From the NCBI GenBank assembly GCA_039545355.1, contig BCJJ01000006.1, positions 124,001 to 188,000 of the forward strand: a stretch of DNA of 64,000 bases, read 5' to 3'. The notes below the pieces were generated by a model. The model saw only the letters and a list, made by a program, of their open reading frames with translations. It did not search any database and was not told where the DNA came from. The stretch comes from Trichosporon coremiiforme. Taxonomy: Eukaryota > Basidiomycota > Tremellomycetes > Trichosporonales > Trichosporonaceae. Shown here piece after piece: positions 10,565 through 19,870 of the stretch; position 1 is the stretch's first letter, and each line of letters opens with the position of its first letter. The translations under genes and the position numbers were made by a program.

Positions 10565-12045
10565 TTACTCCTTGGGGATCGCACCGAGCTCGTACAGGTA
10601 CGAGCCAAGAAGCTTGGTGCCGTTGATGTAGTTGCTCGTGTCGATCTTCTCGTTGGTCGAGTGGGCTCCGTCGTCGCCGCGTCCCACAGGCAGCAGCAGA
10701 ATGTTGATACCGAGCTCGTTGGCAAAGTCGAGGGTGACGGGAATCGATCCTCCCTCGCGGGTGTAGTCGGGCTCCTGACCGTAGACCTCCTGGGTAGCCT
10801 TGTGGGCGGCGCGGTAGCTGTAGTGGTTGGGGTCAGCGATCCAGGGCTCGCCGCCGTGGTTGGACACGACCTTGAGGCGGTTCTTAGATCCGAGCTTCTT
10901 GAACTCGCTCTGGAGGTAGTCCTCGACGAGCTTGTTGGTCTCGGCAACGGTGAGGTTGGGCACGAGACGGATCGAGAACTTGCCCTTGACGGCGCAGGGG
11001 ATGACGGTCTTGGAGCCGGGGGCGTAGAACGCGCCCTCGATGCCGTGCAGCGAGAGCGAGGGGTTGCGCATGCGTCCCATGAGCGTCTTGACGCGGTCGT
11101 CGGTCAGGGTCTGGTCGCCGCCGACGGCGCCCTGAATGTCGCTGATCGCAAAGTGGATCTTCTCAAACTTGTCCTGCTCGTCCGCGGTCACCGGGGCGAT
11201 GAGCTCCTTGATGCCCGGGACGAGGATCTCGCCCTGCGGCGTGACGAGCTTGGACATGAGCGCGATCAGGTCCGTCATCGGCTCGTGGATCGTGCCGCCG
11301 AACACGCCAGAGTGGAGGTCGCGGTCCGGACCATCGATGCACACCTCGAAGTAGCAGATACCGCGCAGGCCATAGGTGAGACACGGCGTCTTGGTGTCGA
11401 GCCAGTAGTTGTCCGAGATGCACATGCAGTCCTGGTTCGCAAAGAAGCCGTCCTTCTCCTTGTGGATGAACTCGGCGAGACCCTCCGAACCGCTCTCCTC
11501 CATGCCCTCAAAGACCATCTTGAGGTTGACGGGGAGCTCGAGGCCGAGCTTCTTGTGCGCGTCCAGCACGTTCAGCCATGCCATGACGGGGCCCTTGTCG
11601 TCGGTCGCACCGCGGCCGTACAGGCGGCCAGATCCAGAGGGGTCAGGCGTAAGCGTGAACGGCTCGTAGTCCCATCCGTCCTCCTTCAGCGCGGGCTGAA
11701 CGTCGTAGTGGCCGTAGATCAGGAGGTTCTTCTTCTTCGGGTCGTTGCCGATCTGGCCAATGACGACGGGCGGGAGCGCGACCTTCTCGCCGTCGATCTC
11801 GTGGTCGCCGATAGGGCACTTCTTGACCTCAACACCGAGGTCAGTCAGCTCCTTCACGAGGAAGTCGGCCATGGCCTCGACGTCCTTGACATACTGCAGG
11901 TTGCCGGAGACCCTGGGAATCAGCTCTAAGTTATCAGAAGGAGACAGCTAACTCACGAAGGGATCTCGACGGCAGACTTGAGACGCTGAATGAAGTCGGC
12001 CTGGTGTTCGTCGACGTACTTGAGGAAGTCGGGGTTGGCTGCCAT
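10565..12045 (-). CDS. DUG1: Cys-Gly metallodipeptidase DUG1 (M20 family)
   Basis: Cytosolic zinc or manganese dipeptidase that cleaves Cys-Gly in glutathione turnover and other dipeptides. Exons 11957-12045 and 10565-11912 give 478 residues, matching yeast DUG1 and animal CNDP2. The metal-ligand motifs are clear: YGHYDVQPA (His), GRGATDDKGP (bridging Asp and the nearby catalytic residues), MEESGSEG (catalytic Glu pair), CISDNYW (Asp), and near the C-terminus GRGDDGAHSTNE (His). The dimerisation domain includes LTYGLRGICYFEV and DLHSGVFGG. The first exon encodes MAANPDFLKYVDEHQ, which fits the family start. The intron of 44 nt has a GTGAGT donor and CCCAG acceptor. The upstream region of about 1.2 kb separates it from the divergent RING/RRM gene. 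Confidence 0.96.
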
Positions 12046-13276
12046 CGTGCTGGTGGTTGAGTGGCGAGGGGTAAATGGATTAGAGAGCAAAAAGTGAGCG
12101 AAGGGAGAACGAGATGAGCACGGCGGTAACGGCCACGCAGTGACTGGCTGGTTACATCGTTACCGCATGGGCGAAAGGGTCGACACGTGACGTCGCACCG
12201 TCCTTTTGCGGGGTCTCCGCCGGCCTCATGCGACGTCGGCACGGAGCTTGCCAAGACCGGCCGCAGCAGCACAGGCAGGAATAGCACGCATGCAGACCTG
12301 CTGAGAAGCGTGCATGCATGCGTTGTTGAGGTGGTAGCGAGCAGTGTGCCGATCCGCAGACCAAGGCCGGTGTGTCTGGCCACGGTCCGCGTTGTCGTGA
12401 GGTGAACATCCCCTGACGCGCCATCGGTGGCTTGGGCCCGTCGGTGACCAGCGGCGACTGAGAGCGAGTGGCGCTGTGGCTCTCTTCGTCAACCTTGTCA
12501 AGCTGTACGGGTGCTGAGGGTGCTGACCTTCGGAGATCCCATAGCCTGCAGAGCTCAAGTCGCTCGTAACGTCTGCCGAGCATTTGCATCACCAAGGTGC
12601 ACACAGCTTCAGTGGAAAATGACATCCCTCGTTCAAGGGGATGCAGCGTCCTCAGCTGCGGCACCTTCTGCCGCAGTGTCTTGACGAGTCGACGCAGAGT
12701 GGGTGACATGAGCAGCCAAAATGCACTAGACTCTCGGCGGCAAGCGGGGCCCTACGCTATGATGCGCCAGGTGCGAGGGCTACAGCTGTTATCTCACGCA
12801 CGGCGCAGCTGAACGGCTCCGAGCCCAGATCCAGCTCACCTCACTGCCTTTCGGAGACGTGATAGCGCAGGGTCCTTCGATACTAGCGTCGAGCGAGGAC
12901 TCTGCAGTCAGTGTGGGATGGACTGGGTCATGGAGCGTTAGAGGTGGGACCTGGTGCGGGGCCTGGAACGCGACTGGTTTTGTTCTGCGCGGGCACGAGA
13001 GCGTGAGGTTCGCTGAGTTTGTGACCTTCCTCGCCGCTCGAGCTGCTGCGTCTTCCCCTCAGCGTCCAGCACCACTGCGCTCTCCACATAAACAGAGCTT
13101 TTTGCCGCTGACCGTCTTTTATTTCTTCTTTCTTCTTCAAGACGGTTCCACCTAATCCATCCCCATCCACGAGACCGCTCCCCGTTCCGTCCGCTCCTAA
13201 TATAGTGCTGCTTTCCCCCTCTCATTAATCCGCTCTCCCATTCTTGTCCCGTCTTTCTTGAGTCAAGCGCACAAAC
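12046..13276. other. Long intergenic region between divergent genes
   Basis: This 1231-nt region between DUG1 (minus) and the RING/RRM gene (plus) holds no gene that I can support. Its short open frames on both strands lack protein-like composition. The last 150 nt before 13277 are pyrimidine-rich with a run of TTTCTTC words, which fits a 5' leader. Confidence 0.5.
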
Positions 13277-15153
13277 ATGTACCCTCACCACGGTCGCCAC
13301 GTCTCGTACCAGGGCCAGCCTTCCTTCACCCTCGGGAAGGCGCTCATGAGGACGCACTCCACCCCGCAGGCCCAGCTGCTGCAGATGCAGGCGGCACAGG
13401 CCATCAACGGCCTGTCGTCCACCAAGCACAGCCAGCACAGATCCACTCTTTCGCAGGGCGGCAAAGTCCTCAAGGCGAGTTTGTCCACTGGAACCCAGCT
13501 GACACCAGCCCCGCTCCCAGTTCGAGATCGTTGGCCCCTTCAAAACACAGGTTCACAACCTGTCCAGCAGCGACTACTCCGGCAGCACGAGAGCTCGCCC
13601 GAGCAGTATGTGTCGCCGTCGGCTTCCCTCCGCGCCACCCACCGCGTCGTCCAGATCAAGCCTCCCGGTCTTTCCCCCAAGACACCGACTCGCAAGGGCC
13701 CGGTCTCCACGGCCCACCTCCTCGAGTCGCCAGCCAATGACACCGACTGGGTCGCCTACTCTGCCCCTATCCCCGAGCTGGATGAGATTGACCTCGATAT
13801 TGGTGATCACAGCTTTGAGAGCTTCGTGACCGAGTCGACTGCAAGCCGCTCTTCCACCCCCGACACCATGATCGAACGCACGCTGGATACCGAGACTGGG
13901 TCAGCTTCCTCGTCGACCGAGTGTGATGATGAGCAGGTGAGTAATTGACACCCATTCTTAGCTGACATCAGCCCCCCAAGCTGGTAGAGACGAAGCGTTT
14001 GCTCATGCAGAGCACCGTCGACACCCCGGAGCTCACCCCCGCCGCCTCGCCAGCGCCAACCCTGGTTCCCCTTCCGATCCCCTTTTCCCCCGAGAGCAAG
14101 AAGGTTGTCGAGATCACCCCCGAGCCGGCCAAGGCCCTCTCCCCCACGTTCACTTGCGATGCTTGCGGCAGTGAGCATGCTCGCATGATGCTGTTCCAGC
14201 CCTGCGGCGATCTCGCCTGCCCTTCGTGCTTCTCATCCAGCCTCGCTGCGGTTTCCGTCACGCAGTCGGCCGCCAAGTGCCCGTGCTGCCTGACCGAGGT
14301 GAGCTCCTTCGATGCGTACAACCCCAAGGACTACGTTCCTCTGCACCGCATCGCTCGCCCTTCGAAATTCCAGCAAGAGCTCGAGCCCGTGTACTGGTCC
14401 TTCGAGAACAGCAATAAGACTGTCGTCATGCGCATCGACAACGTCGCCTGGGATATTGAGCCCCACCTCGTCGAGAGCTGGCTTCCGAAGAACACGCTCC
14501 CCATCGGCCACCCCTGCCCGGTCCACATCTGCATCAACCGCAAGGATGGTCGCACCAAGGACTACCTCTACTTTGAGGCTGCGTCCCAGGATGCCGCTCG
14601 CCGCGTCCTGCAAAAGTGCCAGAATACCTTCATGCCTGGCGGTCGCGTCACGTCTGGCCGCAAGCGTCCCGTCACCGTGTCCCAGGTTTCCCACTCTGAG
14701 CTTCTGCGCGAAGTCTCTCCGACCACCAAGGCTGAGCTCACCTCACTTCTCGAGCTGTGCGAGGCTGCACTCTCGACCCCGCCCCCAAAGCTCCGTGTCG
14801 ATTCGTCCGGTCGCGGTCGCCTGCACGCCTCGGTCGGCGCAAATGGCAAGATTCACTACCTCAAGTACCGCCACGCTCCGTTCCACTCTCTCATGTCCCT
14901 CATGTGCGAGCTCCGTGGTGACCCCGATTCGCCTGCGTACTGGGACCTGTTCCACATTGCGTCGGGTGCCATCGCAGCGCTCGCGGCGGCGATCCGCGTC
15001 CGCCTGCACCACCCCGAAGATCACACCCTCATGAAGCACTTCAAGACCTTGTTCCACGAATGCTTCGCCCTTGCGCAGCTGGACTCGAGCGCCACCCCTC
15101 CGACTCGTCCTCGCGGCCGCATGTCGCGTCGCGGGTCGCCCAGGAAGCAGTAG
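13277..15153 (+). CDS. RING-like zinc-binding and RRM-type RNA-binding protein
   Basis: Two exons (13277-13936, 13972-15153) give 613 residues. The N-terminal 270 residues are low in complexity and rich in Gln, Ser and Pro, with an acidic piece ELDEIDLDIGDHSFESF. At about residues 280-325 lies a RING-like arrangement: CDAC, a spacer, QPCGDLACPSC, then KCPCC. The position normally held by His is Asp. It is followed by a region around VVMRIDNVAWDIEPHLVESW and DYLYFEAASQDAARRVL that resembles an RNA-recognition motif. A conserved-looking helical C-terminal part (ALSTPPPKLRVD onward) ends in an Arg/Gly-rich tail. A role in RNA metabolism or ubiquitin ligation is inferred from the domains only. 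The start gives MYPHHGRHVSYQGQP. A possible GC-AG intron near 13474 was considered, but the uninterrupted frame is simpler. Confidence 0.8.
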
Positions 15154-15552
15154 AGCGAAGATAGATTTAACTTACTCATAACCCGATACCCCTATACCCC
15201 TGAAATAGGCTGGCTGAAGTTGTCGCCGGTCGTGTGTATGACGCATACTCGTCTCGCTGTTGATTGTAATTGCCCGCCATTAGAATGTTGTACAAGTTCA
15301 TGCAACCAGTGGTCTGTTGTGAAATCGAGCGGAACACCGGTAGTGAGTGTCGGTGGAGAGGAGGCTGGTGCCGGATAAGCGGAATAAAGGAGGGCGGTGA
15401 TTGGCCGAGCTGATAACGTTAAGTCCGGTCCCGCCTGGCAGTTGACCGATATGAGCGCACATCGCGCACGTCCGGCTCCTTTCACATCCTCACACTCAAC
15501 CAAAAGCACTCCAGAATAGTGAGCCAGTCGAGTTGTTACGAGCTAACCCCAG
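15154..15552. other. Intergenic region before HIU hydrolase
   Basis: This 399-nt region lies between two plus-strand genes. It should hold the promoter of the hydrolase gene. Nothing else is seen. Confidence 0.45.
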
Positions 15553-16538
15553 ATGTCCGCTGTCACTTGCCACGGTACGCAGCTTTGCACACCTTGATAC
15601 TGTAGCTAACGCCAGTCCTCGACACCACCCGCGGCTGCCCCGCGCAGGGCATGGACATTGCCCTCCTCAAGCTCGAGGGATCGGGCGTCAACGCCAAGAC
15701 GACGCAGGTTGGCTCTGGGTGAGTATACTAGCTGCGTGACCTGCCTCTTCTGCCTTTCTTCCTGCCTATGGAGCCTCCGATCTCTCCACGGTCTCTCCAC
15801 TTGATCGCCGTCCTTTCAGTCCGGAACCCTGGTCTAGAAGTCCGGTGCGGGAAAGAAGGAGGCGGGATGGATAACAGGCTTTGGGTGAAGCGGGAAGCAA
15901 GACGAGAGAGGAGCAGCTTTAAACAGAGCCTGAAGCTGACAGCCAGAACGACCGACGCCGCCGGCCGCTGCGACACGCTCACCAAGGGCCCGTCGCAAAA
16001 GGGCGTGTACAAGCTCGTCTTTGGCACCGGGGACTACTTCAAGGCGCTCAAGATGGAGACCTTCTTCCCGCTTGTTGAGGTGAGTACGATACGCGAGCTG
16101 CTTGTAACTGCACTCCAAATTCTGACCTGTCGCTCCCGCTCTTGCTGGGCTCGTAGCCCTTCGCACAACTGCAATGTTCCGGGGGTTTTACGCCTGGAAT
16201 TTGCTGGTGTTGGGCGCCTAGAGCGTTCGGAGGTCGACAGGAAGAGACAGACAGGAATGATTTGCCGGGAAGGTAACTGGGTGCAGATCGGCCACGCCGA
16301 TGGCGCACCGCACTCGCTCCGCTCTTGCTGACCTGCAGATCTCCTTCAACCTCGCCGACGAGGACGAGGCTTACCACATCCCGCTCCTCGTCTCGCCCTT
16401 CTCCTACACGTCGTACAAGGGCCAGCACGGCGGCGCCAAGAAGAAGTGAGTGAGTAGTTGCCCTTACGCTGCCGCCAGGCAGCGCCTGGTTTACCCACCG
16501 TACACCCCGCTGACAGTTACAGGACGGCCAAGCTCTAG
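15553..16538 (+). CDS. 5-hydroxyisourate hydrolase (transthyretin-related), probably peroxisomal
   Basis: Hydrolyses 5-hydroxyisourate, the product of urate oxidase, in purine degradation. Exons 15553-15574, 15616-15718, 15947-16079, 16339-16445 and 16523-16538 give 126 residues. The family signatures are present: [16 protein letters not shown] with the catalytic His, TTDAAGRC with the catalytic Arg, and the C-terminal [17 protein letters not shown]. Most family members end with YRGS; here [11 protein letters not shown] follows. If the last intron (16446-16522, GTGAGT donor, CTGAC branch motif, TACAG acceptor) is removed, the protein ends in KKTAKL. AKL is a canonical type 1 peroxisomal targeting signal. 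If the intron is retained, translation stops at 16449 with no signal. The two large internal introns (228 and 259 nt) are longer than the local norm. The gene is convergent with RPN11. Confidence 0.93.
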
Positions 16539-16847
16539 AACAGCCGATGTGAGGAAGTCTTGTAGCCGTGCTGTCGTAGCCCATGTGAGGAAGATGGTGA
16601 ACGTACCATAGAAGTTTACGTTGTACAAAAATGCATCGTGCTGAGTTCTGTCTGCTTCTACGCTCTGCTCCGTCTATGTCTGTCTCTACCTGCGAACTGG
16701 GTCTGGCTGCAGGTGCCGCCAGAGGGTCCAGTGTGGCCCACCTGATCACTCCGCTCGTCTGCTGCATTCGCTTCAACTAAGCTGTTGCGCGCACACGTAA
16801 GCGATACGCCGCCGCTTGAACGCCTGCTGGTTTCGCTCGCAGCCGGC
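16539..16847. other. Convergent 3' region between HIU hydrolase and RPN11
   Basis: This 309-nt region between two converging genes presumably holds both 3' ends. No gene or terminator structure is recognised. Confidence 0.45.
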
Positions 16848-17912
16848 TCAGAGCTCCGCAAGCACACCCATAGCGAGGCCCTGGGTGACCTGGTCTCCGA
16901 GGTTCTTTTCGACGGCCTCCTCGAGATGCCTCTTGGGGTCGAGCTTTCCGACGTGGCGGGTCTTGAGCTGCTCGGGGGTCATGGCGGCCTCCTCCTGGAC
17001 GCTCTTGGTGTAAGCCTCGGCGAGCTTGAGCATCTGCTTGGCCGTGTCCTCGTTCTTCTCCTCGGTCTTCTCAAAGTCGTCGAGCTTGAGGCCCTCGGTC
17101 CATCCGCGCTTGTGCAGGTTCAGGAGCATGCCCTGCTCCGCCTCGCTCTTGCGGTACTCGATCGCGAGCGAGTAGTAGTGCCGGTTCAGGCCGTGGATCA
17201 GCGCCTGGATAGAGGGCTTGTTCAGGTGTCCAATGTTCGACGTCGTCTGTCGCGACTCCTGGCCCGTCATGAGCGACTGAGGGGAGATCGAGCGGAAGGC
17301 ATCAATCACGACCTTGCCGCGCACGGACTGGATCGGGTCAATGACCACGGCGACGGCACGGGGGTGAAGCTGCTCGAACGACTGCTGCGTGTTCACGTCC
17401 ACGGACGAGAGCCAGCATCCGAATCCGGGGTGAGAGTGGTACCATCCAACGACCATCTCCGGGCTACAATTGTTAGCTCTACGAGCTAGATCGGGGAGCT
17501 GCGGGACTCACCGTCCAGTCTGCTTCAGCATGTCAAGCATCTTGGTTTGGAAGACGTGGTCGACCGACTCGACCGTGACCGTCGTTCCCGACTGCGGCAT
17601 CGCGAACACGTCGACGCAGCGGATCGTGTAGTCGTCGACAAACTCGCCGAGCATCAGGCCCATCACCTCCATGGGCACGCCGGCGCGGCCATGTTTGAGC
17701 ATCTGTATCGTCAGCTCGAAGAAGAGTGCTGTATGCTACCTTGAGGAGAGCGAGAGCCGAGATCTGGACGGTCTCTCCGCTGATTGTCAGCTAGTCACAT
17801 CAAGAAAGGTAGCTCACTTGTCGGGGAGGACGATCTCCTCGCCGCGGGCCTGGCTCATCTGGCCTCGCATAAGCGCCTCCATGGCCATGGCGCGCGAACT
17901 CATGTTCTGCAT
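16848..17912 (-). CDS. RPN11: 26S proteasome deubiquitinase RPN11 (JAMM/MPN+)
   Basis: Zinc metallo-isopeptidase in the lid of the 19S regulatory particle; it removes ubiquitin chains from substrates as they enter the proteasome. Exons 17818-17912, 17740-17779, 17512-17702 and 16848-17463 give 313 residues, the usual size. The MPN+ motif is complete. The catalytic Glu is in [13 protein letters not shown], and the zinc ligands are in [16 protein letters not shown] (His-x-His and Asp). Other hallmarks are [13 protein letters not shown] and [19 protein letters not shown]. The start at 17912 gives [14 protein letters not shown]; a second ATG lies at 17903. It shares a 402-nt upstream region with the divergent SPT2 gene. 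PSMG4 further right is the only other proteasome-related gene in the window. Confidence 0.97.
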
Positions 17913-18314
17913 GTTCGAACGGGGGTAGGTTCTCGAATGGAAGGAATATGCGTGTGTCGGGTCGTTCGGAACGAGTTGTCACAGGAGTGGGGTCTGTCCG
18001 AAGTTGTTGTAAAACCTGAAAGCGATTGTACACGGTGATGAGTAAGAAGAGTGATGGCGAGGTCGAGTGAACATTCGATAGCTCTCCATGTTCCTCGCGC
18101 GTCGCCTCTCTCCGCTGCGCTGACGACACTCAGCGTTCAGTTACGACACGGAAGCGTAACTGGCGAAGCACCCGTGGGAATTTTGACGATCACGTGACGT
18201 GACGCAGATTGCCCGCCGCCCAGCCGCCAGGTTGCGTCGAGTTGGCCACTAGAGTGCCGTCTCCAACCTGTTTGAGTCCTGTCCATCCCCCGCCAGTAAG
18301 GCATACGCAACACC
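17913..18314. other. Bidirectional promoter region RPN11/SPT2
   Basis: This 402-nt region lies between two divergent starts. A CACGTGAC word sits near 18190, which could be an E-box-like site, but this is not proof of binding. The fungal proteasome-gene element recognised by Rpn4 was not found. Confidence 0.45.
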
Positions 18315-19734
18315 ATGTCAGAGGTAAGCTCGACCGTCAGCAGACCTAGCTAACCCACAGTACCAGCGCCAGAAGGCGCGGGCGCTCGAGCTGCAGCGCA
18401 AGAAGGAGGAGCAGTTGAAGCGCGACCTTGCAGCCAAGGCGGAGCGAGAGAAGGCTGCCGCCAAGGCGGAGGAGGAGGTGAGCTGGAGGGCGCCCGCACC
18501 CCCCGTAGTAGCTGACGATCCAGCGCCGCAAGAGGATAGAGGAATCTGTGAAGCAGGCGCGCCGCATGGAGTTAATGAAGGCTAACAGCGCCTTAACCCA
18601 AGCGGGAAACAACTCGGCGAGTGCATTCGAGTACAACCCCTTTGCCGAGGACGCCGCCCCTCCACCACCTGTGAGTTTTGTCAACATCGGCAGATAATGT
18701 TGTCGACACCAACCAAGCTCTACAACTGTCAGGGGTGAGCTGACCACCAGCCTAAGCCCAGCAAGCCCATCCCCAAGCCGGCCGCACACCGTGCCGCGGC
18801 GGCGAACGCCTCTCGCGCATCTGGTTCTTCCTCGGGCCCCCGCTCAACCGGCGGCGGGAGCAGTTCCGGTTCTCGCGCCAGGAAGGCGTCGCCACCAGCG
18901 CTAGGGCGGAAGGAGAAGGCGGCACTCAAGCTGCAGCGTGCGAGCAAGGCGTCGAAGATGGAGGACACGCTGTTCAGCGTGCGCGCACTCGTGGACGGAG
19001 CAGAGGGGCGCAGCCACTCGTCCTCTCCTGTGCCGCGGCGTGCGCCGCCCGCTCCTCGCCGGGCATCTTCGGCCGGTTCAGGCTCTGGATTGGCGCGAAG
19101 CGTGTCCGGCGCAGGCTCATCGGGACCGAAGGGCATCGCGGCGATGAAGAAGAACGTCGACGTGTCTGGGCTGCGCAAGCTGTGTCCTGATCGCGCTACG
19201 CGGGATCGGCGCACGATCGACGAGATCCAGCGTGACATCCGCGCTCGCAAGGGCGCCCCCTCTTCCACCGCTTCGTCTTCTGCACGAGATCGAGACCGCT
19301 ACGGTGACCGGGACCGAGATCGCAGCCGCGACCGGGATCGCGATCGGGATCGTGACCGCCTCCCGTCCAAACCATCGTCCAAGGCGCGCCGAAAGTCGTA
19401 CTCGTCCGACTACGACAGCGAGGACAGCTACGACAGCCCGCCGCGAAAGAAGCGCCGCGACGTCGTCGAGGAGCCGTCGCGCAGCGCCGTGTCGGCCATG
19501 ATCCAGAGCATGTTCTCGCGCGGCCGCGAGCCGAGGCAGGTGTACGACGACTATGACAGCGACGACATGGAGGCTGGCCTCGAGGACGTGGAGGCAGAGG
19601 AGCGGCGCGCGCTCAAGCTTGCCAAGCTCGAGGACCAGAAGGAGGAGGCGCTAGAGGCGCAGCGTAAGGCTGAGAAGGAGCGCAGGGCGAGAGAGCGCGA
19701 GAGGGAGAGGGAACGCATCATGCGGACGAGATGA
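18315..19734 (+). CDS. SPT2: SPT2-like chromatin protein (histone H3-H4 chaperone)
   Basis: Nuclear DNA- and histone-binding factor linked to transcription elongation. Exons 18315-18323 (only 9 nt), 18361-18477, 18524-18670 and 18751-19734 give 418 residues. The N-terminal part is a charged helix (QRKKEEQLKRDLAAKAEREK). The middle is Ser/Gly-rich. The C-terminal part carries the SPT2 signature: SGLRKLCPDRATRDRRTIDE, then SAVSAMIQSMFSRGRE with an acidic YDDYDSDDMEAGLEDVE segment, ending in a long charged coiled coil. Between about residues 265 and 300 there is a run of Arg-Asp dipeptides (DRDRDRYGDRDRDRSRDRDR), also seen in RNA-linked proteins. The start exon codes only Met-Ser-Glu and is supported by phase and a GTAAGC donor. 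It is convergent with the NAPE-PLD-like gene at 136 nt. Confidence 0.9.
19281..19370 (+). repeat. In-frame Arg-Asp dipeptide repeat within SPT2
   Basis: Tandem CGNGAY-type hexamers encode alternating Arg and Asp. The repeat is imperfect at the DNA level, so it is probably maintained as protein sequence and not a recent expansion. Confidence 0.8.
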
Positions 19735-19870
19735 GCAACGCGCGGAGCGAAGCGACGCGCAGGATTGTGTGTCGGGCAGCAGCCCAGAGGGGCGAGACGC
19801 ATGTCCGAGTACAGAGAACCCGCAACCGACTGTTGTAACCATTATGCATTCATCACATATAACACTTCTA

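Noticed and set aside
10496..11929. An open frame of 477 codons on the plus strand
   Set aside because: Antisense to DUG1, whose identity is certain; the plus frame has no family features.
13474..13520. A GC-AG intron in the RING/RRM gene
   Set aside because: Signals are present (GCGAGT donor, CTGAC, CCCAG), but its removal would break the frame unless a second unseen intron is added.
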